From an uncultured Corynebacterium sp. (lineage in GTDB: Bacteria; Actinomycetota; Actinomycetes; Mycobacteriales; Mycobacteriaceae): a stretch of DNA of 64,000 nucleotides. Positions 28,392 through 38,611 of the stretch are shown one piece after another. The translations under genes were made by a program, and so were the position numbers. A model generated the notes under the pieces. The model ran no database searches and had not been told where the DNA came from. It saw nothing but the letters and a program-made list of their open reading frames with translations. The stretch lies in the NCBI RefSeq assembly GCF_946998835.1, contig NZ_CAMQAZ010000014.1:5269-69268 (forward strand). Reading direction: 5' to 3'. How positions within the stretch are numbered: the stretch's first letter is position 1; the number at the start of each line of letters is the position of its first letter.

Positions 28392-29537
28392 ATGTCAACT
28401 TCACTGTTGTTGATACTCATCGTTGTACTGTGGCTGTTTGTGCTGGCCCCGCTGGTGGTCAATACGCGCAAGCCGATTCGTCGTACCTCCGATGCGCTGG
28501 GTAAGACCCGCGTGCTGCATCGCGGCGGCGAGGAGCTGGCCACGACGCGACGCCGTCCCTCCTTCAAGGAGTCGGACGTGCGTGTGACCGAAGAGATTGA
28601 TGACTCGCTCGAGACGGTCGATGCGCAGGTCGACGATGACTTCGATGTCAGCGACGTGCTTATCGACGACACCGTGGACGAGGCAGCCGATCCGGCCGTC
28701 GTCGAAGGCGATATCGTTTACGAGCTAGAAGCGGCGGATGCGGAAGATGAGGCTCCACAGGTGGTTGAGGCGAGCGGCGATGTGGAAGATTCGGATGACG
28801 AGGATGCTGAATCTGACTCGGACTCCGTCGCTGCTTCCGTCGAAAGCGATGAGGTTCGCGCTGATGATTCCGCCTCCGATGTGAGCGTTGACGTTCGCCG
28901 TCAATTCGTCGACGCCGATGATCTGATGTTTGCTGACGCTGCAGAATCTGCTGAGGTGGCTGATACTGCTGACAACGCCGATGCTGCTGACAACGCCGAG
29001 GACGAGCAGGAGGAACTGGACGAGCTCGCCGAGGGCAGCAGTGAGTCCGCTGTCGATGACACCCTGACCGAAGATGATTACGCATTCGCCGAAAAGCGTC
29101 GCGGTCGCGGTGGATTCGATCCGATTTCGGATGCTCGCTACGCTGAGACCCGCTATGCGCGTCGTCGCCGCTCGGTGGCCGGGTTGGCTGCGTTCATCGC
29201 AGTGACGGTTATCATCGCCGCTTTCGCCGGCGGCTGGACCTGGTGGATTCCACTGGTCGGTGTCGGCTTGATGACTCTCTACTTGGTTAACCTGCGCCGC
29301 ACCGTGCGCGCAGAGCAGGAGCTGCGTGCCCGCCGAATTCGTCGTATGAAGATGGCCCGTCTCGGTGTACGTAACCGCGAGGATGACGAGTTGGGTATCC
29401 CGCAGCGTCTGCGTCGGCCGGGCGCAGTAGTTGTCGAACTTGATGATGAGGACCCGGATTTCGCCGATCTGTCCTACACCGATTACAGCTTCGACGACGA
29501 CGATTACGATGAAATGCCTCAGGCTCGCGTGAGCTAG
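28392..29537 (+). CDS. glpR: Gephyrin-like molybdotransferase receptor GlpR
   Basis: The 381-residue membrane protein starts with one membrane segment (LLLILIVVLWLFVLAPLVV), then a conserved basic strip (RKPIRRTSDALGKTRVLHRGGEE), a long strongly acidic Asp/Glu/Ala-rich linker (about residues 60-235, with a DNADAADNAE duplication), a basic stretch, two close membrane segments (about 262-300) and a tail of acidic residues. This matches corynebacterial GlpR, the membrane receptor that binds Glp and links it to FtsZ and polar growth. It is the last gene of the galU locus. Confidence 0.88.
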   Translation: MSTSLLLILIVVLWLFVLAPLVVNTRKPIRRTSDALGKTRVLHRGGEELATTRRRPSFKESDVRVTEEIDDSLETVDAQVDDDFDVSDVLIDDTVDEAADPAVVEGDIVYELEAADAEDEAPQVVEASGDVEDSDDEDAESDSDSVAASVESDEVRADDSASDVSVDVRRQFVDADDLMFADAAESAEVADTADNADAADNAEDEQEELDELAEGSSESAVDDTLTEDDYAFAEKRRGRGGFDPISDARYAETRYARRRRSVAGLAAFIAVTVIIAAFAGGWTWWIPLVGVGLMTLYLVNLRRTVRAEQELRARRIRRMKMARLGVRNREDDELGIPQRLRRPGAVVVELDDEDPDFADLSYTDYSFDDDDYDEMPQARVS

Positions 29538-29662
29538 GTTCGTGAGCTGAGCAGTAAAACAACCTTAAAGTTGTCTGAGCACGTCAGCGCGATTTTTTGT
29601 TAGAAACTCGGCCTGTTACGATGTCACTACCTAAGACATGACACACCGGGTGTGTTTGGCGG

Positions 29663-29697
29663 AAGGCTTCTCCCGAGGGGTTGGGAGAAGCCTTTTT
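29663..29697 (+). terminator. Terminator between glpR and the DoxX gene
   Basis: A 12-bp perfect stem (AAGGCTTCTCCC / GGGAGAAGCCTT) with an 8-nt loop and a T run. It lies 125 bp after glpR, with a possible promoter (TTGTTA...TACGAT) between, so it may end a short separate RNA as well as glpR read-through. Confidence 0.88.
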
Positions 29698-29786
29698 GCA
29701 TGTGAAGACCCCATGTGGGTTACCGCCGCAGTATTGTCGCCGTAGTGCTGTCTCCCTACCGTGTTTTATCACTGCTGTCGGGTAGC

Positions 29787-30200
29787 ATGTCCCTCATGGA
29801 TCGACCGGTAATGCGCGATGGCGCACTCGTGATTCTCCGCCTGATGCTCGGAATAATCTTCATCTGTCACGGCTGGGACAAAATCTTTATCACCGGTATC
29901 GATAAGACAACCGGCTACTTTGTCGCTGCGAATATTCCGCAGGCACACCTGACGGTCTGGGTTGTCGCTCTGGTCGAGTTGGTCGGTGGTGCACTGCTGA
30001 TTCTGGGGCTTTTGGCACCGACGGTGGCGATGGTGTTCATCATTGAGATGATTGGTGCCTGGTGGTCGATGCACCTGGGCAACGGTCTGTTCATCCGTGA
30101 CAATGGCGCGGAGCTTGTGATGTCACTCATCGGTGGGTTGGTGATGATTTTCGTATTCGGAGCTGGCCGTTTTAGTTTGGACAGACAGTTCATCAGATAA
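29787..30200 (+). CDS. DoxX family membrane protein
   Basis: The 137-residue protein has four membrane segments of the DoxX family (LVILRLMLGIIFICHGWDKIF, VVALVELVGGALLILGLL, VAMVFIIEMIGAWWSMH, LVMSLIGGLVMIFVFGAG). ATG 29787 (MSLMDRPVMRDG) is preferred over an upstream GTG at 29715. Family members take part in redox or thiol homeostasis in mycobacteria; no partner is seen here. Confidence 0.86.
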   Translation: MSLMDRPVMRDGALVILRLMLGIIFICHGWDKIFITGIDKTTGYFVAANIPQAHLTVWVVALVELVGGALLILGLLAPTVAMVFIIEMIGAWWSMHLGNGLFIRDNGAELVMSLIGGLVMIFVFGAGRFSLDRQFIR

Positions 30201-30265
30201 GTCCTCATCAGACTGGTACTCAGTAGGTACAACCCCCTAAAAGTAAAAGGCGGTGGAGATTCCCC

Positions 30266-31060
30266 GTGGAGTGCGAGGAAATTCGCGCAGCATTGTCAGC
30301 TCGCCTCGATGGCGAGCCGGCAAGCATTGCCGATGAAGTCATCGATGCCCATCTCGGTGCCTGCGAAGACTGCCGCACTTGGTACGAGCAGGCGGTGCGG
30401 TTGAACCGTGCGCTAAAAGTGGGCCCCGCCGATGGCATGCCGGACATTTCCACGGACGATCTCTCGGAGCGCATTTTGGTCTCCATCGAACCGGAGCGAC
30501 GTCGCCGCGAGCGCGCGTGGCTGCTCATGGCAGGGACTGCGCGAGGAGTTCTCATTGCGCTGGGATTGTGCTGGGCTGTCTGGGGAATTGCAACGCTAGT
30601 CGACGTGTCCGACATGATTACGCTCGGCCTCTCCTCGACGCAACCGCCTAGTGGGGGGACGGTGGGGACAGGCACGGCGACAGGCACGGGAGCGCCTATC
30701 GACGGTTCCACCGCGACCGTCGACCCGATGGAGCTCGGAGCACGCCTTGCCATCCAACTTGCGGCCATTCGGCTTGCCTTGGCGGTCGGCTTGTTCTGGG
30801 CGGCTTGGCGGCCACACGCTGCCATGGGCATGGCCCCGGTCTACGGGGCCACTGCCACGTTCAGCATTGGCTTTGGCATCCGCGACATTCTCATCGGCGC
30901 TCAGGGGTTACCGGAGATTGCAGGCCTGTCGCTGATGTTTGTCTCCGCTCTGGCATTGGCTGTCGTGTGGCTCGGCGGATACACGCCGACGGCGATTGCG
31001 CAGGCTTGGCGCGCGGCATCAGGCCTACCGGTCACTGGCGTGCCGCCGCAGCGTGATTAG
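30266..31060 (+). CDS. zf-HC2 domain membrane protein (anti-sigma-like)
   Basis: The 264-residue protein starts at GTG 30266. Residues 1-45 form a zinc-finger-like HC2 motif (MECEEIRAALSARLDGE...HLGACEDC), as in anti-sigma factors, and about five membrane segments follow from residue 85. No sigma factor gene is nearby, so an anti-sigma role is only inferred. Its stop codon overlaps the pmt stop on the other strand (CTAA/TTAG at 31057-31060). Confidence 0.78.
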   Translation: MECEEIRAALSARLDGEPASIADEVIDAHLGACEDCRTWYEQAVRLNRALKVGPADGMPDISTDDLSERILVSIEPERRRRERAWLLMAGTARGVLIALGLCWAVWGIATLVDVSDMITLGLSSTQPPSGGTVGTGTATGTGAPIDGSTATVDPMELGARLAIQLAAIRLALAVGLFWAAWRPHAAMGMAPVYGATATFSIGFGIRDILIGAQGLPEIAGLSLMFVSALALAVVWLGGYTPTAIAQAWRAASGLPVTGVPPQRD

Positions 31061-32613
31061 CTCCAGGACGGCAACCAGAACCGCCAGTTGAAGCGTTCCA
31101 GAGGTAGTGGGTAGCCGGTCATAATCGGCAGCCAGAACACAAATGCGGCAATCACTATTGCGGCGTGAGTGCCAACGATTACCAACCCCACCGGTTTATT
31201 ACGAGGCCGCCAGAGCGAGAGGTCGTCGGCAAGCAGTGCGAAGCCGATGAGCACGAACGGAATCAGTGCGGTGGCATAGAAGAAGTACATCTGACGGTCG
31301 TAGCCGATGACCCACGGCAGCCATGAGGCGAGGAAGCCGATGACTGGTAGCGCGTAGCGGCCGTCGTGGCGACCGAGCCAGCGCCATGTGGCCCACAGGA
31401 CTACGGGTACCAACAACCACCAGATGGGTGGGGTGCCAAAGAGCATCATCCACCCCTTGCAGTCTTGCCCTCCGCTGCAGGTGGTTTCGGTGGAGTAGTA
31501 GAGCATGGGGCGCCAGCTGACCAGCCACTCCCAGGGCTTGGATTCCCAGGGGTGTTCGTGACCGTTGGAGGTGGTCAGCTCGGCGTGGAACTTCAGCACG
31601 CTGTTTTGATAGTGCAGGTAGTTCTGGATGGCCTCGGGAAGCCAATCGGTGCCGGGGAGACCGGTATCGCGTTCCTCGGGAGAGATATGACGGTAGACCG
31701 ACGTTTCTTCGGCAAACCAAGAGCGCCAGCTCAAGAAATAAACGCCCAGCGGGACCACCACGAGATCGCGTAGTGCCGGGATAGTATCGCGGACAAGCGC
31801 GCCGAGCACGGGTTTGCGCGCACCGGCATTCATGCGTGACACCAAATCCGTGATGACCGACCACAGACCGAATGCCGCAATGTAATACAGGCCGGACCAC
31901 TTCACACCGGTGGCCAGACCCAGCATGATGCCGGCGAGCAGTCGCCACCAGCGATAGCTGAGGTAGGGCCCGAAACTGCCAAGCTCCGTAGCGGATTCCA
32001 GGCGCTTGCGGGCATCGGCCTGGTCAATGAGAAGTGCCCACGCGGCCGCAACGATGAAGAAGGTCTGAATCATGTCCAGCATGCCGACCCGGGAGGAGAC
32101 AAATAGCACTCCGTCGGCAAGCGCGTAGAGACCAACAATGCCCACAGCCAACCGTGAGCCGCGGGAGATGCGCCGGACGGTATCCATCAGCAGCAGAATG
32201 ACCAGGGGGCCGCACACCGCCGACATGAACCGCCAGCCCATTGGTGAGTACCCGAAGATCCACTCGCCAAAGGCGATGACCTGTTTGGCCACTGGCGGAT
32301 GCACGATGAGACCGTAGCCGGGATTGTCCTCGATGCCGGATGAGATGGGATCGCGCGTGGACTCTAGAATCTGCCATGCCTGCGGCACATAGTGCTTTTC
32401 ATCGAAGAGCGGGGTGCCGTTATCGGTCCTGGAAGCAAGTCCGATAAAACGTGTTAGAACTGCGGCGATTCCGAGAACTACAAAAGTGGCGGTATCCCAT
32501 TTATCCCATCGGCGCAGTGGTGGCAGCGGGGGAACCGGGAGAATCGGGCGCAGGAAACGCTTTCTCGCGCGGCGCTCGGATTCCGGTGGTGGGGTTAGAA
32601 CGGCATCGGTCAC
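31057..32613 (-). CDS. pmt: Dolichyl-phosphate-mannose--protein mannosyltransferase
   Basis: The 518-residue multi-spanning membrane enzyme transfers mannose from polyprenyl-phosphate-mannose to Ser/Thr of secreted proteins. The first loop carries the acidic catalytic site in FDEKHYVPQAWQIL, followed by NPGYGLIVHPPVAKQVIAFGEW, and it ends with the C-terminal membrane block and PLPLERFNWRFWLPSWS. This is the actinobacterial PMT. It lies divergent from rsmI, as in C. glutamicum. Confidence 0.92.
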   Translation of the reverse strand: MTDAVLTPPPESERRARKRFLRPILPVPPLPPLRRWDKWDTATFVVLGIAAVLTRFIGLASRTDNGTPLFDEKHYVPQAWQILESTRDPISSGIEDNPGYGLIVHPPVAKQVIAFGEWIFGYSPMGWRFMSAVCGPLVILLLMDTVRRISRGSRLAVGIVGLYALADGVLFVSSRVGMLDMIQTFFIVAAAWALLIDQADARKRLESATELGSFGPYLSYRWWRLLAGIMLGLATGVKWSGLYYIAAFGLWSVITDLVSRMNAGARKPVLGALVRDTIPALRDLVVVPLGVYFLSWRSWFAEETSVYRHISPEERDTGLPGTDWLPEAIQNYLHYQNSVLKFHAELTTSNGHEHPWESKPWEWLVSWRPMLYYSTETTCSGGQDCKGWMMLFGTPPIWWLLVPVVLWATWRWLGRHDGRYALPVIGFLASWLPWVIGYDRQMYFFYATALIPFVLIGFALLADDLSLWRPRNKPVGLVIVGTHAAIVIAAFVFWLPIMTGYPLPLERFNWRFWLPSWS

Positions 32614-32638
32614 GAGTGTCAGTTTAAGCTATGGAATC

Positions 32639-33550
32639 ATGACGCATTCGGTATCGAACTCCCAACCGCACGACAACGACTCCCTCAGTGAGGCGGCGAC
32701 GCTGGCTCCCGGCATCACTTTGGTGGCAACGCCGCTGGGCAACATCGCCGATGCCTCCGACCGCCTGCGCGGTGCGCTTATCGACGCCGATATCATCGCA
32801 GCGGAAGACACCAGGCGGGCCCGTAACCTCGCCACTGCGCTGGGCATTTCCCCCAAGGGGAAGTTCATCTCGAACTTCGACCACAACGAAGAAGGCCGCA
32901 CTGCGTCGCTGATTCAGGCAGCGAAGGCGGGGCAGAAGGTCATCGTGGTGACCGACGCGGGTATGCCGGTGGTCTCTGACCCAGGTCTGGCTGTGGTGGC
33001 GGCCGCACATGATGCGGGCGTGCCCGTGTCCTGTGTGCCGGGGCCAAGTGCCGTAACCACCGCGTTGGCGCTCAGCGGGTTGGGTGTTGGACACTTCTGC
33101 TTCGACGGCTTTGCGCCGCGAAAGCAGGGTGCGCGCCGGGCGTGGTTGGAATCGCTGAAGACAGAGAAGCGGGCCTGCTGTTTCTTTGAGTCCCCGCATC
33201 GACTGGCTGTGACGCTGGCGGATGCGGCGGAGATTTTGGGGCAGGAGCGGCGTGCGTCGGTAAGCCGTGAGTTGACTAAGCGCTTTGAAGAGACCCGCCG
33301 TGCGACGCTGGGAGAGTTGGCGGCGTGGGCTGAGGAAGGAGTTCGCGGCGAGATTACGGTGGTAATTGAGGGTGCCGCCCAGCAGGCAACGGAGGTGTCC
33401 ACGGAGGATCTGGTTGAGCGTGTAGAGGAGCTCGTAGCCGATGGCATCCGGCTGAAGGATGCCGCGAAGCAGGTTGCGGCAGAGGCGGGAATGACGAAGC
33501 ACCGTGATCTTTACCAGGCGGTTTTAGCAGCTCGTGAGGAAAATCGTTAG
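32639..33550 (+). CDS. rsmI: 16S rRNA (cytidine(1402)-2'-O)-methyltransferase
   Basis: The 303-residue protein of the tetrapyrrole methylase superfamily methylates C1402 in the ribosomal P site. Diagnostic stretches are LVATPLGNIADASDRLRGAL, AEDTRRARNL, VTDAGMPVVSDPGL and CVPGPSAVTTALALSGL. The start ATG 32639 gives the usual N-terminus; the frame open upstream overlaps pmt and is not used. Confidence 0.95.
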   Translation: MTHSVSNSQPHDNDSLSEAATLAPGITLVATPLGNIADASDRLRGALIDADIIAAEDTRRARNLATALGISPKGKFISNFDHNEEGRTASLIQAAKAGQKVIVVTDAGMPVVSDPGLAVVAAAHDAGVPVSCVPGPSAVTTALALSGLGVGHFCFDGFAPRKQGARRAWLESLKTEKRACCFFESPHRLAVTLADAAEILGQERRASVSRELTKRFEETRRATLGELAAWAEEGVRGEITVVIEGAAQQATEVSTEDLVERVEELVADGIRLKDAAKQVAAEAGMTKHRDLYQAVLAAREENR

Positions 33551-33709
33551 CTGATTGTTACTTCTTGTCAGAAGATATTACAGCGCACGGCGGTGAACAG
33601 GGCAAACGCTGTTATTGGCCGTTTTGGACGCCGGGCAAAAATGAGGAAATCCTGAGAAAACTTGAATCTTAAGTTGAAATCCCAGGTCAATGGTGGACAT
33701 GGTGGAGGA

Positions 33710-35440
33710 ATGACGAATCCACCAGAACATGAAATACAACAAGAAGTAGGGGAGTCCGTCGTCGGCGAAGCCAACAGCGACGACATTCGAGATTCTCAGG
33801 CATCCGAAAAAGTTAAAGAGAAGAGCTTGGCCGACGATTCTCACGCTCCCGTCAACCTCGGGGTTACCATCCCCGCCGTTGTCGCAATTCTGGCAATCAT
33901 CGTCTGGGGCCTGGCGCGGCCGGATAGTTTCTCTGCGTTTGCATCCAGTTCTCTGAACTGGGTCGTGGAGAACATCGGCTGGCTGTTTATCTTGGCCAGT
34001 ACTGTCTTTGTCTTCTTCATTGTGTCCATCGCGATCTCCAAGTTCGGTCACATCCGCCTGGGCAAGGACAACGAGAAACCAGAGTTTTCCACACCTAGCT
34101 GGATTGCGATGATGTTCGCCGCCGGTATGGGTATCGGTCTGATGTTCTACGGCGTCGCTGAGCCGCTGACCTTCTATCGCGATGGCGTGCCGGGCCACCA
34201 GCCGAAGGAAGTCGGCACCGCCATGGCTTCGACGATGTTCCACTGGACTCTGCACCCGTGGTCTCTCTACGCCATCGTCGGTCTCGCTATCGCGTACTCG
34301 ACCTACCGCCTCGGCCGAAAGCAGCTGATTTCGGCGGCGTTCATCCCGCTCATCGGCGCACGTCGCGCTGAGGGATGGTTGGGCAAGCTTATCGACGCGC
34401 TTGCGATTTTCGCCACCGTCTTCGGTACGGCAGCTTCTCTCGGTGTTGGCGTACTTCAGATTTCCGCCGGTTTGGAAATCAACGGGTTCAACGCCATCAC
34501 GGGCGCACCTTTGTGGATTGGTCTTATTCTCGTTCTGGGCTGTGCCTTCTTGGTCTCTGCACTGTCGGGCGTGGGCAAGGGCATCCAGTACATCTCGAAC
34601 TTCAACATGGTTGCCGCAGGTCTGCTGGCTCTGCTGGTGTTGGTCCTCGGCCCTACCGTGGTGATTCTGAACCTGATTCCGACCTCTATTGGCAGCTACC
34701 TGGATTCCTTCTTCGAGATGGCCTCTCGCTCCAGCGCCTCTGCCGACGGCACCGCCGGTGAATGGCTGTCGGCCTGGACAATCTTCTACTGGGCTTGGTG
34801 GATTTCCTGGTCGCCGTTCGTCGGTATGTTTATCGCCCGCATTTCGCGCGGTCGCACCATCCGTGAGTTCGTTTTCACAGTTGTCGCAGTTCCGTCGATT
34901 GTCTCTGCAGTGTGGTTCTCCATCTTCGGCGGTACTGCCATCACTCACGAGCAGCAGGGTGCCTCCATCTATGGTGACGGCTCGGCTGAGAGCCAGCTGT
35001 TCAATCTGTTGGAATCCCTGCCGGGTGGCGCAATTACCTCGGCTATTGCAATGATTCTGCTGGCCACCTTCTTCATCACTTCGGCGGATTCCGCCTCCAC
35101 CGTGATGGGTACGATGAGCCAGTTCGGTCGTCTCACTGCTTCCCGTGGTGTCACCGCAATGTGGGGTATCTTCACCGCTCTGATTGCCATCGTTCTACTG
35201 GTCACCGGTGGCAGCGATGCGCTGTCGAATCTGCAGAACATCACCATTTTGGCGGCGAGCCCGTTCGTCATTGTTATCTTGGCGCTGATGGTGGCGCTGG
35301 TTAAGGGGCTTTCCGACGACCCGATGTACCTCGATGACAAGGAACAGCGTCAGTTTGCTCTGCGCATGGCTCGCGAGCGCCGTTTGGCGGAAGCAGCCGA
35401 GCAGCGCGAGCGCCGTCGTGCTCGTAAATTACGCAACTAG
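33710..35440 (+). CDS. betP: BCCT family betaine transporter (BetP-like)
   Basis: The 576-residue secondary transporter has an acidic N-terminal tail, 12 membrane segments and a strongly basic C-terminus ([20 protein letters not shown]), the part that senses potassium/osmotic state in C. glutamicum BetP. The aromatic substrate box is in [19 protein letters not shown], and the sodium-site glycine stretch is [24 protein letters not shown] is 4 bp before ATG 33710. It follows rsmI as in C. glutamicum. Its stop overlaps the pabB stop on the other strand. Confidence 0.92.
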   Translation: MTNPPEHEIQQEVGESVVGEANSDDIRDSQASEKVKEKSLADDSHAPVNLGVTIPAVVAILAIIVWGLARPDSFSAFASSSLNWVVENIGWLFILASTVFVFFIVSIAISKFGHIRLGKDNEKPEFSTPSWIAMMFAAGMGIGLMFYGVAEPLTFYRDGVPGHQPKEVGTAMASTMFHWTLHPWSLYAIVGLAIAYSTYRLGRKQLISAAFIPLIGARRAEGWLGKLIDALAIFATVFGTAASLGVGVLQISAGLEINGFNAITGAPLWIGLILVLGCAFLVSALSGVGKGIQYISNFNMVAAGLLALLVLVLGPTVVILNLIPTSIGSYLDSFFEMASRSSASADGTAGEWLSAWTIFYWAWWISWSPFVGMFIARISRGRTIREFVFTVVAVPSIVSAVWFSIFGGTAITHEQQGASIYGDGSAESQLFNLLESLPGGAITSAIAMILLATFFITSADSASTVMGTMSQFGRLTASRGVTAMWGIFTALIAIVLLVTGGSDALSNLQNITILAASPFVIVILALMVALVKGLSDDPMYLDDKEQRQFALRMARERRLAEAAEQRERRRARKLRN

Positions 35441-36663
35441 CTCTCCAACAACAGCGGTGCGGCCTTGGCCTCAATCTCGGCCCATTCGCCCTCGGATGTG
35501 GACCCGATGGTGATGCCACCGCCGATGCCAGCTTCGACCCGAACTCTCCCCGAGTTCGGGTCTTTTGCGTACTCAGCGGTCCGAATTGCGACATTGAGCT
35601 CCAGCGCATCGCCGTGGGACGCACCAATCGCACCGCAGTGGGCGCCACGGGGTTCGGGCTCCCACTCACGCAACAGCTCAATTGCGCGCAGCTTCGGTGT
35701 GCCGGTGACAGAGGCCGGTGGGAAGCAGGCTTCGATCAGCTCGGCGTGGCTGAGCTGATCGGGAAGTTCCGCGGAGACTGTGGAAAAGAGGTGCCACACT
35801 CCCGGTGCCGGGCGCACGCTGAGCAAATCGGTGACTTTCACGGTGCCGGTCTTAGCCACCTGGCCGAGGTCGTGGCGCACCAGGTCGACAATCATGATGT
35901 TCTCGGCGATGTCCTTGTCGCTGCGCAATAACTCAGCAGGGGAGTGGTCAGCGGGAATCGTGCCTTTGATAGGTGTTTCCGTCACGGTCGCGCCCGCGCG
36001 GATGAGGAACTCCTCGGGACTCAACGAGGCCAGAATGGGAATTCCAGCATCGAGGTTGCCGGGCAAGAACGCTGCCCGCGCCGGTTGATATCGCGTCACG
36101 CGGGAGGAAAACCATGCGCCGGCGTGGGATAGTGCGGGTTCAAACGCGTCAATGTCCCCTTCCGGCTCCGCATTCAGTTCCGCGTGAAAGCGTGTGGAAA
36201 TGCAGGTTTGATACACCTCGCCAGCGGCAATTGCCTCTTTGCAGCTTTCCACAGCGAGCTGGTGACGGTCGCGGTCGCCCCGATCCCACTCCAGCGGTGA
36301 GGCCGCGGGGAGCGCGTCGTCACGCACATTCTCATTCGAATGGTTGATGGCATCCTGAAGGGCCTGAAGATCTGGATTTAAGGGGTCACTGGCGCCGGGG
36401 CCGTCGAAGTGCCACGAGCCGTCGTCGGCAAGCAATGCGACACAGGCAGCGACTCCGTGTGCGCTGGTGCCGGAGTAGGGGCGGAACCCAAAGGTCCACG
36501 AATCCGGGTCAGGGCTGGTGAAAAGTTTGGCTGGATCGCAGGTGGTGAGCTCGACATTGGCGGCGAGAACTGCGCGATAGCCGAACCAGGAGCCGATGAG
36601 CGCGACGGGACGATGACCGTTGGCGATGAGACGCGTCAGTACGGAGGTAGGCCAAGAGGACAT
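35437..36663 (-). CDS. pabB: Aminodeoxychorismate synthase component I (chorismate-binding)
   Basis: The 408-residue chorismate-utilising enzyme contains [39 protein letters not shown] and [18 protein letters not shown], typical of PabB/TrpE. It makes aminodeoxychorismate for p-aminobenzoate and folate. No glutamine amidotransferase domain is fused. ATG 36663 is preferred to 36693. The gene ends in a CTAG shared with betP. Confidence 0.88.
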   Translation of the reverse strand: MSSWPTSVLTRLIANGHRPVALIGSWFGYRAVLAANVELTTCDPAKLFTSPDPDSWTFGFRPYSGTSAHGVAACVALLADDGSWHFDGPGASDPLNPDLQALQDAINHSNENVRDDALPAASPLEWDRGDRDRHQLAVESCKEAIAAGEVYQTCISTRFHAELNAEPEGDIDAFEPALSHAGAWFSSRVTRYQPARAAFLPGNLDAGIPILASLSPEEFLIRAGATVTETPIKGTIPADHSPAELLRSDKDIAENIMIVDLVRHDLGQVAKTGTVKVTDLLSVRPAPGVWHLFSTVSAELPDQLSHAELIEACFPPASVTGTPKLRAIELLREWEPEPRGAHCGAIGASHGDALELNVAIRTAEYAKDPNSGRVRVEAGIGGGITIGSTSEGEWAEIEAKAAPLLLES

Positions 36664-36766
36664 AGGACATAAGCGTAGTGGCCGTGGGTGCATGAGATGG
36701 CAGTAGGGGACAGTTCAGGAGGACACAGTTCATCGCGATGGCAGGTCATCTATTACCCTGTTAAAT

Positions 36767-38593
36767 ATGTCTCGGATTTTCACAGCAGTTGCCTGGCCGT
36801 ACGCTAACGGTCCGCGCCATATTGGCCACGTTGCAGGTTTCGGAGTCCCCTCGGACGTTTTCGCTCGCTACCAGCGAATGATTGGCAATGATGTGCTGAT
36901 GGTCTCCGGTACTGACGAGCACGGCACGCCACTGCTGGTGCAGGCGGAGAAGGAAGGCGTGCCGGTCCAGGAATTGGCCGACCGTTACAACCGCCAGATT
37001 GTGCAGGACCTCGCGGGTCTGGGACTTTCCTACGACCTTTTTACGCGCACCACCACGCGCAACCACTATGCGGTTGTCCAGGAGCTCTTCCGCGGACTCT
37101 ACGAAAACGGTTACATGGTCAAGCAGACCACGATGGGTGCGATTTCCCCGTCGACCGGTCGTACGCTGCCGGACCGATACATCGAAGGTACCTGCCCAAT
37201 CTGTGGTGCATCCGGTGCCCGCGGTGACCAGTGTGACAACTGCGGTAACCAGCTCGACCCGGCCGATCTGATCGATCCGGTGTCGAAAATAAATGGCGAG
37301 ACCCCGAAGTTCGTTGAAACCGAGCACTTCCTCCTCGACCTGCCGGCGCTAGCCGAGGCGCTGACCGAGTGGCTCCAAGAGCGCAAGGACTGGCGTCCGA
37401 ATGTGCTGAAGTTCTCCCTGAACATCCTGAAGGACATCCGCCCGCGGGCAATGAGCCGCGACATTGATTGGGGTGTGCCGATTCCACTGGAGGGCTGGTC
37501 GGAAAACGGGACCAAGAAGCTCTACGTCTGGTTCGACGCGGTCGTCGGTTACCTGTCTGCCTCCATCGAATGGGCCTGGCGTATCGGTAATCCGGAGGCG
37601 TGGCGCACGTGGTGGAATGATCCGGAAGCGCTGTCTTACTACTTCATGGGCAAGGACAACATCACCTTCCACTCCCAGATTTGGCCAGCTGAGCTACTGG
37701 GCTACCGTGGTGAAGGTTCCCGCGGGGGCGAGGTCGGTGAGCTCGGTGAGCTGAACCTGCCGACGGAGGTCGTCTCCTCGGAGTACCTGACCATGTCGGG
37801 ATCGAAGTTCTCCTCCTCCAAGGGCGTTGTCATCTATGTCAAGGACTTCCTGGCGGAGTTCGGTGCAGATTCGCTGCGCTACTTCATCGCAATGGCCGGC
37901 CCGGAGAACCAGGACACCGACTTCACCTGGGATGAGTTCGTCCGCCGCGTGAACAACGAGCTGGCCAATTCCTGGGGCAACCTGGTCAACCGCACTGTGT
38001 CCATGGCTTTCAAGAACTTCGGTGAGGTGCCGACTCCGGGCGAGTTCACCGATGCTGACCGCGAGCTGCTCGACTTGGCTGAACGTTCTTTTGCCGAGGT
38101 TGGCGACGCAATTGCGCTGTCCCGCTTCCGTGCCGGTATCACAGCCGCAATGCACCTGGTCGGTGAGGCTAATGCCTACATCGCTGCGCAGGAGCCGTGG
38201 AAGCTGGCCAAGGATGAGTCGCAGCGCGAGCGTCTGGCCACCGTGTTGTGGACTGCTCTGCAGGTGGTCAGCGATGCCAATGTGCTGCTGACCCCGTACT
38301 TGCCGGAAAGCGCACAAAAGGTTTTCGAGACCCTCGGTGGCGAGGGCATTTGGGCCGCAATGCCGGAAATCAAGGAAGTTCAGGACGACATGCCGGTCGA
38401 ACCGGTAGGTGCTGACGTGCCGGCAGAGGGGCGCGCGTACCCGATCATTATGGGTGACTACGTCAATCAGAAGGCCGCCTGGCACCGCTTCGAAATCGAG
38501 CCGGGCACGCCGCTTGCCAAGCCAAAGCCGATTTTCACCAAGCTCGATGCCGAGCTGGCAGAGCATGGCCCCGAGTGGGCGCAGGTGAAGTAG
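36767..38593 (+). CDS. metG: Methionine--tRNA ligase
   Basis: The 608-residue class I synthetase has the HIGH motif (PRHIGHVAG), a zinc knuckle ([18 protein letters not shown]), the KMSKS-type loop [11 protein letters not shown], and the anticodon-binding helical domain. It charges both elongator and initiator tRNA-Met; the initiator tRNA gene is at the end of this window. No C-terminal EMAP/tRNA-binding domain is present. tatD follows closely. Confidence 0.95.
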   Translation: MSRIFTAVAWPYANGPRHIGHVAGFGVPSDVFARYQRMIGNDVLMVSGTDEHGTPLLVQAEKEGVPVQELADRYNRQIVQDLAGLGLSYDLFTRTTTRNHYAVVQELFRGLYENGYMVKQTTMGAISPSTGRTLPDRYIEGTCPICGASGARGDQCDNCGNQLDPADLIDPVSKINGETPKFVETEHFLLDLPALAEALTEWLQERKDWRPNVLKFSLNILKDIRPRAMSRDIDWGVPIPLEGWSENGTKKLYVWFDAVVGYLSASIEWAWRIGNPEAWRTWWNDPEALSYYFMGKDNITFHSQIWPAELLGYRGEGSRGGEVGELGELNLPTEVVSSEYLTMSGSKFSSSKGVVIYVKDFLAEFGADSLRYFIAMAGPENQDTDFTWDEFVRRVNNELANSWGNLVNRTVSMAFKNFGEVPTPGEFTDADRELLDLAERSFAEVGDAIALSRFRAGITAAMHLVGEANAYIAAQEPWKLAKDESQRERLATVLWTALQVVSDANVLLTPYLPESAQKVFETLGGEGIWAAMPEIKEVQDDMPVEPVGADVPAEGRAYPIIMGDYVNQKAAWHRFEIEPGTPLAKPKPIFTKLDAELAEHGPEWAQVK

Positions 38594-38611
38594 GAGCGCA
38601 GTAGGACAGGC

